The notes beneath the pieces are model-generated. The model was not told the DNA's origin and searched no databases. It saw only the letters and a list, made by a program, of their open reading frames with translations. From Bog-473 sp963781955 (GTDB lineage Bacteria > Actinomycetota > Acidimicrobiia > Acidimicrobiales > RAAP-2): a stretch of 64,000 nt of DNA. The stretch covers positions 744,001 through 808,000 of the forward strand of contig CAWAHU010000002.1 of NCBI GenBank assembly GCA_963781955.1, given 5' to 3'. A program made the position numbers and the translations under genes. The first letter of the stretch is position 1. Every line of letters starts with the position of its first letter. Shown piece by piece: positions 40,512-48,768 of this stretch.

Positions 40512-40739
40512 ATGTTCGCCTACACCTGGCCGCTACTCAGCCTGTTCTGGACGTTCCTCATGTTCGCCGGGGTCGTCCTGCTGTTGTTCTTCATCATCTG
40601 GTGCTTCGTCGACAACTTCCGGCGCAAGGACCACTCCGGCTGGGCCAAGGCGGGCTGGACGGTCTTGATCCTGATCATTCCCTTCATCGGCGCGCTGATC
40701 TACATCATCGCCCGCCCGTCGGAGGCCCTCCTCGACTGA
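40512..40739 (+). CDS. PLDc_N-domain small membrane protein (no SHOCT)
   Basis: 75-aa membrane protein with two TM helices (LFWTFLMFAGVVLLLFFIIW and AGWTVLILIIPFIGALIYII) joined by CFVDNFRRKDHSGWAKA. This is the same PLDc_N module as in the proteins at 29975 and 48769 but without the linker and SHOCT tail; it ends ARPSEALLD. A very strong ribosome site, AGGAGGT, lies about 8 nt before the ATG, and TAGATT at about 40473 could be its -10 box. Function unknown. Confidence 0.82.
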   Translation: MFAYTWPLLSLFWTFLMFAGVVLLLFFIIWCFVDNFRRKDHSGWAKAGWTVLILIIPFIGALIYIIARPSEALLD

Positions 40740-40784
40740 CCGGCGTCCCGACGCGGCACTCCGTGGCGCCGTTGCGGTGGCACC

Positions 40785-41603
40785 TCAGCCCAAGAGGGCG
40801 AGTCGCCCGTCGTCACCGAGGATCACCCCGGGGATCGCGAAGCGCTCGGCCAGGAGCGCCGGCACGTCGGCGCGCGCCACGGGCGTGATGCTCGACGTGC
40901 CGCCGACCGGGCGCTCGACCACCACGGGCTCGCCGTAGTCGAACAACGACAGGCAGCGCTCAGGCGTGCGCCACCCCGTCATGATCCCGGTCACGAAGGG
41001 CGAGTCGGGGTGCGTGGCGGTGAACCAGTTGTTGACGACGATGTCGACATGCGGCACCGGCTCGGGCACGAAGCCGTACATGTCGCTCCACGCATCGTCG
41101 GCGAAGGTCTGCAGGACGAGCTCGGGGCCGTCCTCGACGAGCCGGTAGCGCCAGCCCGACTGGTCGGCCTCGGCCCCGGCGGCGAAGGGCAGCGGGTCGA
41201 GCAGCCCGCCGCCACCGAAGCCCACGTCGGCGAGCCAGCGCACGCCGTCCTGCTCGGTCACGCGGAGCAGCAGGTGGTTGAGCGGGCGGGGTGCGTCCTC
41301 GGGCCCCATGCGGACCCGGGCCAGCATCGGCTCGGCGGTCCGGCCCCCGAGCGACTCGAGGGCGGCGGCCAGCAGGAGGTTGTGCTCGAAGCAGTAGCCG
41401 CCGCGCCCGTTGGCCACGAGCTTGCGCTCCAAGTCGGCGGGGCCGAGCGAGACCGGGTTGCCGGCGTAGGAGTCGAAGTTCTCGAAGGCGATGCTCGTGG
41501 CGTGGGCCCGGTGGAGCCGGGCCAGCCCCGGGTCGCCGGCGTCCCCCAGGCCGATCCGGCCGAGGTACGTCTCGAGCGAGCCGAGCGGGGCCACCCCCGG
41601 CAC
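40785..41603 (-). CDS. nat: arylamine N-acetyltransferase
   Basis: Acetyl-CoA (or other acyl-CoA) dependent N-acyltransferase, 272 aa, cytosolic. The Cys-His-Asp triad is plain: NGRGGYCFEHN with Cys71, RPLNHLLLRV with His110, LADVGFGGGG with Asp126. IAFENFDSYAGNPVSLG near the N-terminus is also a NAT signature. GTG start at 41603, with an alternative none closer. In mycobacteria the homologue lies in a sterol-degradation operon; here no such genes are adjacent. It follows the 92-aa hypothetical gene by 15 bp, so the two are likely co-transcribed. Confidence 0.93.
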   Translation of the reverse strand: MPGVAPLGSLETYLGRIGLGDAGDPGLARLHRAHATSIAFENFDSYAGNPVSLGPADLERKLVANGRGGYCFEHNLLLAAALESLGGRTAEPMLARVRMGPEDAPRPLNHLLLRVTEQDGVRWLADVGFGGGGLLDPLPFAAGAEADQSGWRYRLVEDGPELVLQTFADDAWSDMYGFVPEPVPHVDIVVNNWFTATHPDSPFVTGIMTGWRTPERCLSLFDYGEPVVVERPVGGTSSITPVARADVPALLAERFAIPGVILGDDGRLALLG

Positions 41604-41618
41604 GCTATCGGGCCGGCG

Positions 41619-41897
41619 TCAGCCCACGTCGAGCACGCTGACCCGGCAGCGCTCCGGCGCCAGGGCCCGCTCGACCGCCTCGCGCACGGCCTGGGCGTGC
41701 GGGCCGCGGCGGCGCCCCCCGGCGCCGTCTGCCCGGTCCCAGCTCCGGTCAGGCAGGGTGTGGATGGTCACGTTCACCAGGTTGCCCCAGCCTCGGCTGA
41801 TGTCCACCCGGCGCACGGCGAACTCACCGTGATCGGGGTGCGACTCGGCGATGGCCAACAGCACGCGTTTGGACAGGTGGGCCTCGCTCACTGCCAC
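41619..41897 (-). CDS. hypothetical protein, 92 aa
   Basis: I do not recognise this gene. It begins at a GTG (41897), with an alternative GTG two codons on. The product is soluble and mixed in charge, with VRRVDISRGWGNLVNVTIHT as its least random part and a helical VREAVERALAPERC near the end. No TM, signal or known motif. Support comes from clean coding-type third-position GC bias and close spacing to nat (15 bp). It could still be a spurious reading. Confidence 0.5.
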   Translation of the reverse strand: MAVSEAHLSKRVLLAIAESHPDHGEFAVRRVDISRGWGNLVNVTIHTLPDRSWDRADGAGGRRRGPHAQAVREAVERALAPERCRVSVLDVG

Positions 41898-42012
41898 ATT
41901 GTCGGTAGCCCGCCGCCGGCCCAGGTAGAGAACAAAGTCCCTCGGTGGGCCGCACGGCCGTTGGTCTGCCCCATCAATAGACCGATCCGAGGCGGGGCCG
42001 GTCCCAGGTGGG

Positions 42013-42483
42013 TCAGTGCGAGAAGCGCACCGACCCCACCATGGCGTGCTCGGGGTCGGGGTGCGTCTCGTAGCGCTCCTTGGCGGCCGACAGCAGGAAG
42101 AGGGTGTAGTCCATGGCCACGCCGAAGACCATGGCGCCGAAGAAGATCGGGCCCCACGCGTCCACGAAGCCCTGGGACTGGGAGTTGAGCATGCCCGAGA
42201 AGAACCCGTCTTGGAAGATGAGACGGGCGATGCCGAAGGCGCCCGCCACCGAGAGGCCGGTGATGACCACGCCGGCCGCGGCGATCAACGGTGCACACAG
42301 CGCGATCAGCAGCAGCACGAACCCCATGACGACGAGGATGCCGACCACGAGCGGGGCCTCGAGGGTGAGGGCTGCCTGGAGGTCGTGGTTCTCCGCTGCC
42401 GCCCCGCCGACGAGCGAACCCGCCGGTAGCTCGGTGCGTAGTCGGTCGATGGTCGCACCCGTGGCGACGGTGGAGGGATGGCT
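42013..42483 (-). pseudogene. MMPL/RND transporter remnant
   Basis: About 155 codons of an MMPL-family transporter membrane region: TGATIDRLRTELPAGSLVGG, three TM segments (LVVGILVVMGFVLLLIALCA, LIAAAGVVITGLSVAGAFGI), then GPIFFGAMVFGVAMDYTLFL, the intramembrane signature of the second half, and HPDPEHAMVGSVRFSH followed by a stop. Intact MMPL proteins are 700-1000 aa and continue after AM-GSVR with several more helices. Here both the N-terminal half and the last helices are missing. The upstream edge runs straight into the CsoR-type operators, so the fragment may once have been under that control. No transposon is visible at the edges. Confidence 0.8.
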
Positions 42484-42524
42484 CCTCCCTGGGCCCGTTC
42501 CCGGGCCCATTTCCCTCGGCCCAT

Positions 42525-42540
42525 ATACCCCTGAGGGTAT
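42525..42540. promoter_or_regulatory. CsoR/CstR-type operator 1
   Basis: ATACCCCTGAGGGTAT: perfect 6-bp arms (ATACCC/GGGTAT) around a 4-bp centre. This is the standard form of operators bound by CsoR/CstR-family tetramers. It lies 160 bp upstream of the repressor gene. Confidence 0.75.
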
Positions 42541-42556
42541 TCTACGAGACCGGGTG

Positions 42557-42572
42557 ATACCGGTAGGGGTAT
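42557..42572. promoter_or_regulatory. CsoR/CstR-type operator 2
   Basis: ATACCGGTAGGGGTAT: arms ATACC/GGTAT with an imperfect middle. Its centre is 32 bp (three helical turns) from that of operator 1, so two tetramers could sit on the same face of the DNA. Confidence 0.7.
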
Positions 42573-42601
42573 ATGCTCGAGCCCGGACATTCGACGCCGG
42601 T

Positions 42602-42634
42602 CGTATACGCGGTCGGCGCAAGGCCGTATACGGC
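42602..42634. promoter_or_regulatory. paired GTATAC palindromes upstream of the repressor
   Basis: CGTATACG (42602-42609) and GCCGTATACGGC (42623-42634) are perfect palindromes with centres 23 bp apart, lying between the CsoR-type operators and the repressor start. TATAC could also serve as a -10 element. Binding partner unknown. Confidence 0.4.
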
Positions 42635-42685
42635 GCGAACGAAGTACCTCGAGGCGTGGGTAGCGCGGAACGGAGGAGAGGTGAC

Positions 42686-42955
42686 ATGCAGCTTCCCGAC
42701 GAGGTGATCCGGGACGTGCGGACCCGTTTGCACCGGGTGGCGGGACAGCTCGAGGGGATCGAGCGGATGCTCGACGACCGCAGGGAGTGCCGCGACGTGG
42801 TGACGCAGATCTCGGCGGCCACCAAAGCGCTCGAGCAGGCCGGCTTCCGCCTGGTGGCGGCCGGCCTGAGCTACTGCGTGGCCAACCCTGAGCAGGCCGA
42901 GGTCGAGGGCTACCCGCTGGAAGAGGTCCAGCGGATGTTCATGAAGCTGGCGTGA
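42686..42955 (+). CDS. CsoR-family repressor, CstR-like (two Cys, no His)
   Basis: All-helical DUF156-type repressor of 89 aa. The family start LHRVAGQLEGIERMLDDRRE is followed by Cys35 (RRECRDVV) and, 29 residues on, Cys64 (GLSYCVAN), the spacing of the Cys pair in CsoR. The copper-ligand His of CsoR (four residues before the second Cys) is Gly60 here. Two Cys without His is the pattern of CstR persulfide sensors, and the next gene is a CoA-disulfide reductase-rhodanese, so sensing of reactive sulfur is likelier than of copper. GGAGGAGAGG precedes the ATG. GTGA overlap with the next gene. Two operators lie upstream. Confidence 0.85.
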   Translation: MQLPDEVIRDVRTRLHRVAGQLEGIERMLDDRRECRDVVTQISAATKALEQAGFRLVAAGLSYCVANPEQAEVEGYPLEEVQRMFMKLA

Positions 42956-44664
42956 GCGTGAGCGCGGCAGCGAGCGGGAAGGGGCGAGACGGCGAGGAGG
43001 GCCGGCGGATCGTCATCGTGGGGGGCGTGGCCGGCGGCATGTCGGCGGCGACGCGGTTGCGGCGCCTCGACGAGCAGGCGGAGATCGTCGTGGTCGAGCG
43101 CTCGGGCCACGTGTCCTATGCCAACTGCGGGTTGCCCTACTTCGTGGGCGGGGTGATCGAGGACGAGGAGGACCTCCTCCTACAGACGCCCGAGCGCCTC
43201 TTCGAGCGCTTCCGCCTCGACGTCCGGGTCGGCACCGAGGTCATTGCCATCGACCCGGTCGGCCACACGGTGACCGTGCGCCCGGCCGGGGGCGGAGCCG
43301 GCCCCACATCGGCGATCCCCTACGACGCGCTGGTCCTCAGTCCAGGTGCCGCGCCGATACGACCGCCCCTGCCCGGATTCGACCGCGTGCGCGTGCTGCG
43401 CACGGTCGAGGACGCCGAGCGGCTGGCCGGCGACGCCGAGGAGAGGCCGACAACCGCGGTGGTCATCGGCGCCGGCTTCGTCGGGCTCGAGACGGCCGAG
43501 AACCTGGCCCACCGGGGCATCGACACGACCGTCGTGGAGATGGCCGACCAGGTGCTCACCCCGCTCGACCCCGAGCTGGCCGTCCTGGTGGCGGCCGAGC
43601 TCGAGCGCAACGGGGTGCGGGTGCTGACGGGCACGGGCGTGGCCGAGGTCACCGGCGAGGGCGTCGTGTTGGCTGACGGGAGGACGGTGCCCGGGGAGCT
43701 CGTGGTGGCCGCCATCGGGGTCCGGCCCGACGTGCGCCTGGCCGAGATGGCGGGGCTCGCGCTCGGTCCTCATGGCGGCATCGAGGTCGACGGTGACGGA
43801 CGTACCAGCGTCCCGGACATCTACGCGGTGGGCGACGCGGTGGAGAAGGCCGACGCCCTCGGCGGCAAGTCCTCGCTCATCGCCCTGGCGAACATCGCCA
43901 ACCGGCAGGGACGGAGGGTGGCGGACCGCATCTGTGGCCGACCGGTGCGCCCCGTGCTCTCGCAGGGCACCGCCATCGTCAAGGTGTTCGGCCTGACGGC
44001 GGCCATGACGGGGTGGAATGAGAAGCGCCTGCGCGTCGCCGGCAGCCGTTACCGGGTCATCCGCTCCCACCCGATGAACCACGCCGGGTACTACCCGGGC
44101 GCCGAGCAGATGTCGATCAAGATGATCTTCGACCCGTCCACCGGGATGATCTGTGGCGCCCAGGCGGTGGGCGGCTCAGGCGTGGACAAGCGAATCGACG
44201 TCCTGGCCACCGCCATGGCGGCGCGGCTGCGGGCCGATGCGCTGGCCGACCTCGAGCTGGCGTACGCGCCACCGTTCTCGTCGGCCAAGGACCCGGTCAA
44301 CATGCTGGGCTACATGGCCGAGAACATCATGTCGGGGGAGTGCGACGTGGTCGAGCCCGACGAGGTGGCCGGACTGGTGGCCGGCGGCTGGACGTTGCTC
44401 GATGTGCGCTCCGAGGCCGAATGCGGGCGCGGCGTCATCCCCGGCAGCGTGAACGTGCCGCTCGAATCGCTGCGCGAGCATCTCGACACCCTCGGGCCGG
44501 GACCGTTCCTGGTCTACTGCGAGGTGGGCCAGCGCGGGCACACCGCCACCATGCTCATGCACGACCTCGGCCTCAAGGCGCGCAACCTCGACGGGGGCTA
44601 CCGCACCTGGCGGGCGGCGGATGCCGCGGCCGCCGCCGAGCCGGGGCGGCTCCTCAGGAGCTGA
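42952..44664 (+). CDS. CoA-disulfide reductase with C-terminal rhodanese domain
   Basis: FAD- and NAD(P)H-dependent oxidoreductase of 570 aa of the CoADR-RHD type, reducing CoA persulfide/polysulfide or CoA disulfide. FAD site IVIVGGVAGGMSAATRLRRL, redox Cys59 in VSYANCGLPYFVGG, NAD(P) site AVVIGAGFVGLETAENL, second FAD motif VPDIYAVGDAVE, dimer-domain YYPGAEQMSIKMIFDPSTG. The rhodanese domain begins VDEPDEVAG-like at about residue 465 (WTLLDVRSEAECGRGVIPGS) and keeps its catalytic Cys523 in VYCEVGQRGHTA. Co-transcribed with the CstR-like repressor (4-bp overlap). Its 3' end overlaps the convergent glycosyltransferase gene by 11 bp. Confidence 0.93.
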   Translation: MSVSAAASGKGRDGEEGRRIVIVGGVAGGMSAATRLRRLDEQAEIVVVERSGHVSYANCGLPYFVGGVIEDEEDLLLQTPERLFERFRLDVRVGTEVIAIDPVGHTVTVRPAGGGAGPTSAIPYDALVLSPGAAPIRPPLPGFDRVRVLRTVEDAERLAGDAEERPTTAVVIGAGFVGLETAENLAHRGIDTTVVEMADQVLTPLDPELAVLVAAELERNGVRVLTGTGVAEVTGEGVVLADGRTVPGELVVAAIGVRPDVRLAEMAGLALGPHGGIEVDGDGRTSVPDIYAVGDAVEKADALGGKSSLIALANIANRQGRRVADRICGRPVRPVLSQGTAIVKVFGLTAAMTGWNEKRLRVAGSRYRVIRSHPMNHAGYYPGAEQMSIKMIFDPSTGMICGAQAVGGSGVDKRIDVLATAMAARLRADALADLELAYAPPFSSAKDPVNMLGYMAENIMSGECDVVEPDEVAGLVAGGWTLLDVRSEAECGRGVIPGSVNVPLESLREHLDTLGPGPFLVYCEVGQRGHTATMLMHDLGLKARNLDGGYRTWRAADAAAAAEPGRLLRS

Positions 44665-45748
44665 CGCCGGACACCGCGTCGTGCACCGGGATCCGGCGGC
44701 CCCTCCGGAGTCGGCGCCGATGTCGGCGTACCCACAGCGGTGCGGTGAACAGCTCGCTCCACCACCGCCCGGCGTCGTTGTGGCGCGAGAACGACATCAA
44801 GAAGCACTTCAGCGCGGCGGCCGGCACCGCGAGGATCCAGCCGCCGGTCCCGAACCACAGCGCGGCGTACCGCATGGCACCGCGCCACCACAGGCGCTCC
44901 CGGTCGGTGCGGCCGGTGCGGCCGGTGCGGCTCGTGACGCCGGCGCGGCCGACGGCCGAGGGCCTGACGGCCGGGGTGGCGACGGCCGGGGTGGCGACGG
45001 CGTCCACGGCCCACATTTCGGGCGTGGCCGCCAGCCGCCAGCCGGCGGCGCGCAGCCTCCGGGACAGGTCGAGGTCTTCCCAGTGCGCGACGTACTGGGG
45101 ATCGAAGCCACCCACGGCATCGAGCGCGTCGCGCCGGGCCACCAGCACCACCGCGGCCAGCGCCTCGACCTCGGCGGGCCCGTCCGCCGGCTGCGCCGAG
45201 CGCTCCGGGCGGCCGGACCCCGGGTGCCCGCGTCGGGTGCGGTCCGGTCCCGGGGAGCCGAGGACCCGTGCCCACAAGAGCCACGCCCCGGGCGCCCGGG
45301 GGTAGGTGCGCTGGTCGGCCTGGCTCTCCCGGCCGCGTACCGCGCCCTGGAGCCCGGCGACGTCGGGGTGCGCGGCCATCCACGCCACGCCCGCCGCGAC
45401 GGCATCGGCGATCACGACGGCGTCCGGGCGGCAGAGGAGCACGAAGGGTGCGGTGGCGAGGGCCAGCCCGGTGTTGTGCCCGGCGGCGAGCCCCGGGTTC
45501 CGCGGGTCGGGCACGACCTTGGCCCCGAGACCCTCGACCCTGGTGCCGGCGCCATCGGTGCCGTGGTCGACGACGACGACGCGGCCGAGGCCGGGGACCT
45601 TGGCGAGCGCGCCGACGCAGGACTCGATCGTCCCGGCACTCTCGTCGGCGACGACGACGGCGTCGACGCCTAGGCCGACGGCATGGCCGTCGTGGCTGTG
45701 GTGGTCGGTCCCCCCTCCACCCGACCCGAACGCGGTATCTCGGGTCAT
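44654..45748 (-). CDS. glycosyltransferase family 2
   Basis: GT-A type transferase of 364 aa, resembling rhamnosyl-transferases that build cell-wall or exopolysaccharide (WbbL-like). DAVVVADESAGTIESCVGAL opens the nucleotide-sugar fold. NPGLAAGHNTGLALATAPFV and LLCRPDAVV follow, and AHWEDLDLSRRLRAAGWRLA carries the ED motif of the acceptor site. Near the C-terminus are a repeat-rich stretch (VATPAVATPAV, SRTGRTGRTDRE) and a membrane-associated segment ALWFGTGGWILAVPAAALKC. ATG 45748. Sugar donor and acceptor unknown. The inserted repeats make a loop of variable length likely. Confidence 0.85.
   Translation of the reverse strand: MTRDTAFGSGGGGTDHHSHDGHAVGLGVDAVVVADESAGTIESCVGALAKVPGLGRVVVVDHGTDGAGTRVEGLGAKVVPDPRNPGLAAGHNTGLALATAPFVLLCRPDAVVIADAVAAGVAWMAAHPDVAGLQGAVRGRESQADQRTYPRAPGAWLLWARVLGSPGPDRTRRGHPGSGRPERSAQPADGPAEVEALAAVVLVARRDALDAVGGFDPQYVAHWEDLDLSRRLRAAGWRLAATPEMWAVDAVATPAVATPAVRPSAVGRAGVTSRTGRTGRTDRERLWWRGAMRYAALWFGTGGWILAVPAAALKCFLMSFSRHNDAGRWWSELFTAPLWVRRHRRRLRRGRRIPVHDAVSGVSS
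44906..44995. repeat. short in-frame tandem repeats within the GT2 gene
   Basis: GGTGCGGCC three times with one final mismatch (44906-44932, encoding the Arg-Thr-Gly repeats), and GACGGCCGGGGTGGC twice exactly (44966-44995, encoding Val-Ala-Thr-Pro-Ala). Both unit lengths are multiples of three. Confidence 0.85.
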
Positions 45749-45908
45749 TGGGCCGGTGTCCTCGCAGAGCGGCGCTAGCGGCTACGTCGACCCCGTTCTA
45801 CCCGTTCGGCCGCTCCCGTGCCCGGATCCCGTGGAGTCCCTGGGAGGACGCCCGGTTCGCACTTGGATCACACCCGGGTCGCACCCGTGTCACACCCGGG
45901 GCGACCCC

Positions 45909-46871
45909 TCAGGCGGCGGGGTCCGGCGGGAAGGACGAGGACGGCGTCCCGACGAGCTTGGCCGAGAACTTGACCGCCTTCACCGCGCTGGTCACGCCCG
46001 TCTGCAGGAGGACCCCGATGACCAGCAGCGCGATGCCGACCCAGAAGAGATAGCGCCAGCCGAGCATGAGGATGCCCAGGCGCCCGATCAAGTAGGGCGG
46101 CGAGCAGATCACGGCGCCGACGGCGCCGGCGACCGCGGAGGCGGCCAACTTGTCCCGGGCGTTGGTGTTCTTCTTGGTGTCGATGCCGACGATGCGGGCC
46201 GGCACCGAGAGGTAGCAGAGCATCATGATGGCGACGACGATGCTCTGGCAGATGGCGAACGGCCAGTGGCCCCAGCGGGTGACGACGAGCGACGAGAAGG
46301 ACAGCGCCAGGCCGATGGCACAACCCCAGGACAGGATGACTCTGAGGTGCTGGTTGGCCTTGGAGAAGGCGGGCCGGATCTCCGGCTTCCCGGGGACCGA
46401 GATGGCAAAGGCGAAGACGCCGTTCAGGTAGAAGCTGCCAGCGGTCAACGCGGTGACAGCCAGCACCGCGGGGATGAGGGCGGGCCCGCGGATCACGTGG
46501 AACTGCTTCCCGTGGAGGAGGTGGATCTTCAGGTCGAGCATGGCCAGCCAGATCCACATGGCGGGCAGGACCTGCACCAGCGTCAGCCGCCAGTTGGTGA
46601 CGAGCAGCCTGACACCCTGGAAGAGCATGAGAAAGGCCCCGACGATGATGCCGAGCGGGGCCAGCCAGCGCTTGCGCTGGCTGAGGGCGAGGACAGCGGA
46701 CTCCACCGCGGCGTCGTCGCTGGCGTTGATGGCGTCGATCAGGCGCTTGATGCCCGCCCAGACGCGGCCGCGACGGGTCGAGGGCCGAGGGTCCGGGGCC
46801 GTTGCCGCCATTGCCGCCGCCGGACCTGGTTCCGGTCGCTCGTCCTCGGTCGTCGCCGGGCCCGGGGTCAC
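45909..46871 (-). CDS. polytopic membrane protein of unknown function
   Basis: I do not recognise the family. A basic cytosolic N-terminus (STRRGRVWAGIKRLIDAINA) is followed by about seven TM helices, e.g. WLAPLGIIVGAFLMLFQGVR, LIPAVLAVTALTAGSFYLNG, LRVILSWGCAIGLALSFSSL, YLFWVGIALLVIGVLLQTGV. It ends in a short tail VGTPSSSFPPDPAA. The start is uncertain: GTG at 46871 is chosen, a TTG at 46913 lies in frame upstream, and an ATG at 46811 would still keep all helices. The 160-bp gap to the glycosyltransferase contains short ACCCGGGTC-like repeats but no clear terminator. Divergent from the DUF2252 gene. Confidence 0.75.
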   Translation of the reverse strand: MTPGPATTEDERPEPGPAAAMAATAPDPRPSTRRGRVWAGIKRLIDAINASDDAAVESAVLALSQRKRWLAPLGIIVGAFLMLFQGVRLLVTNWRLTLVQVLPAMWIWLAMLDLKIHLLHGKQFHVIRGPALIPAVLAVTALTAGSFYLNGVFAFAISVPGKPEIRPAFSKANQHLRVILSWGCAIGLALSFSSLVVTRWGHWPFAICQSIVVAIMMLCYLSVPARIVGIDTKKNTNARDKLAASAVAGAVGAVICSPPYLIGRLGILMLGWRYLFWVGIALLVIGVLLQTGVTSAVKAVKFSAKLVGTPSSSFPPDPAA

Positions 46872-47038
46872 CCTCGAATTGTCGTCAGGTCCAGGTGTCA
46901 AGGAAAGTACCAAGAGTCACGCGGCCGCCGGCCGGACCTGCGCCGGGTCCTGCAGCTGCGTAGGGTTCGGGGTGGCAGGGCGGCTGCGACCCCGGTCGGC
47001 CGGGGTCCCGGGGGGCCGGGCTTCCAGGGAGGTGGACG

Positions 47039-48523
47039 ATGGCGAAGACAGAGTCGGGCCATGAGGTGGTGCCGGTGGGGGAGAGTTCCATCCCGCCCAT
47101 GGTGCCGCACCTGAGCGACGAGGACAGCAAGGCCAAGGGCAAGGAGGCCCGAGCCGCCGTGCCCCGTTCCAGCCACGCCGTCTTCGAGCCGCAGGCCGAC
47201 CGTCCCGATCCGGTGTCGCTCCTCGAAGAGCAGGGGACCACCCGGGTCCCCGAGCTGGTGCCTATCCGCTACGGCCGCATGCTGGTCTCGCCCTTCACCT
47301 TCTACCGGGGGGCGGCGCTCATCATGGCCTCGGACCTCTCGACCACGCCGCGTTCGGGCCTCAAGGCCCAGATCTGCGGGGACGCGCACCTGTCGAACTT
47401 CGGCGTGTTCGGCTCGCCCGAGCGCCAGCTCATGTTCGACTGCAACGACTTCGACGAGACGAATCCCGGCCCGTGGGAGTGGGACGTCAAGCGCCTGGCC
47501 GCGAGCATCGTGGTGGCGTGCCGGCACCGTGGGTTCACCAAGGACGTGGCCAAGGAGGGGGTGCTGGCGGTGGGCCGGTCCTACCGCGACCACATGCGCA
47601 TGCTGGCGGAGATGACCAACCTCGAGGTCTGGTACTCGCGCATCGAGGTCGAGCCTCTGGTCGCCGCGTTGCAAGAACAGGCGCAGACGACGGGCTCGAA
47701 GACGGACGGGCGCCTGGCGACCAACGCCGAGCGGCTCATCGAGAAGGCGATGACCAAGGACTCCATGAAGGCCCTGGACAAGCTCACCTACGTGGTGGAC
47801 GGCAAGCGCCGCATCAAGAGCGACCCGCCTCTGATCGTGCCGGTCGAGGAGGTCTACCCGCAGCTCGAGAGCGAGCGCACGACCGAGTTCTTCCACAACC
47901 TGCTGCGTCGCTACCGCCAGACCCTGACCACGGACCGGCGCCACCTGCTCGAGCAGTACAAGTTCAGCCAGATGGCCCGCAAGGTGGTCGGCGTGGGCAG
48001 CGTCGGCACCCGGGTCTGGATCATCCTGCTGCACGGCCCGCGGCCCGACGACGTCCTCTTCCTGCAGGCCAAGGAGGCCGAGGCCTCGGTGCTCGAGCGC
48101 TTCACCAAGAAGAGTGCCTACGCCAACCACGGGGCGCGGGTGGTCGCCGGCCAGCGGCTCATGCAGGCCGCCAGCGACATCTTCCTCGGCTGGCAGCGCG
48201 TCGAGGCATCCCAGGCGCCCGATGGGCGCGCCCACGATTACTACCTGCGCCAGCTCCAGGACTGGAAGGGGTCGATCGATCCCGAGACCGCCCTGCCCCA
48301 GGGCGTGCAGGTCTACGCCAGCCTGTGCGCGCACGCCCTGGCCCGGGCGCACGCCCGCTCGAGCGACCGGATCGCCATCGCCGCGTATCTCGGGACCAGC
48401 GACACCTTCGAGAAGGCCCTGGTGAAGTTCTCCGAGGCCTACGCCGACCAGAACGAGCGTGACTACGAGGCCTTCGCCGCCGCGGTCAAGAGCGGCCGCC
48501 TCCAGGCCGAGACCGGGCTGTAG
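47039..48523 (+). CDS. DUF2252 family protein
   Basis: Cytosolic protein of 494 aa matching the DUF2252 family, whose fold is related to aminoglycoside-phosphotransferase-like kinases. AQICGDAHLSNFGVFGSPER and MFDCNDFDETNPGPWEWDVK carry the H-x-x-N and D-F-D residues that would bind metal/nucleotide. RLAASIVVACRHRGF and KKSAYANHGARVVAGQRLMQ follow. Strong ribosome site AGGGAGGTGG 4 nt before the ATG. It is followed at 245 bp by the PLDc_N-SHOCT/DUF6325/SHOCT genes, all on the same strand. Biochemical role unknown; kinase-like activity is an inference from the motifs. Confidence 0.88.
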   Translation: MAKTESGHEVVPVGESSIPPMVPHLSDEDSKAKGKEARAAVPRSSHAVFEPQADRPDPVSLLEEQGTTRVPELVPIRYGRMLVSPFTFYRGAALIMASDLSTTPRSGLKAQICGDAHLSNFGVFGSPERQLMFDCNDFDETNPGPWEWDVKRLAASIVVACRHRGFTKDVAKEGVLAVGRSYRDHMRMLAEMTNLEVWYSRIEVEPLVAALQEQAQTTGSKTDGRLATNAERLIEKAMTKDSMKALDKLTYVVDGKRRIKSDPPLIVPVEEVYPQLESERTTEFFHNLLRRYRQTLTTDRRHLLEQYKFSQMARKVVGVGSVGTRVWIILLHGPRPDDVLFLQAKEAEASVLERFTKKSAYANHGARVVAGQRLMQAASDIFLGWQRVEASQAPDGRAHDYYLRQLQDWKGSIDPETALPQGVQVYASLCAHALARAHARSSDRIAIAAYLGTSDTFEKALVKFSEAYADQNERDYEAFAAAVKSGRLQAETGL

Positions 48524-48768
48524 CGCCTACCCCGCGGCCGCCGTGCGTTTGCGGCAAGGGGGGCTCTGGCACCGCTGACGTGTGACCGAAGGGTGAACGA
48601 CGCCGGAAACGGTCGCGCCGACGGTCGGAGTGGTCACGATTCCGACATCTGGACTACAACATAGGGAGTCGCGGGCAATCCCGACCCCCACGGGGGACCG
48701 GGACGACCACGACGCCGGCACGGACGGTGCCCGTTACGACGAGCCCGTTGCGACGAGAAGGAGCCCAC

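Noticed and set aside
45820..45905. ACCCGGGTC-like direct repeats as a small CRISPR or integration site
   Set aside because: Units are short, irregular and without spacers of constant length; simple GC-rich sequence.
46880..46913. TTGACA on the minus strand as a -35 box for the membrane-protein gene
   Set aside because: No -10 box at 16-18 bp; the TTG start of the long reading coincides with it, so it is not counted as a promoter.
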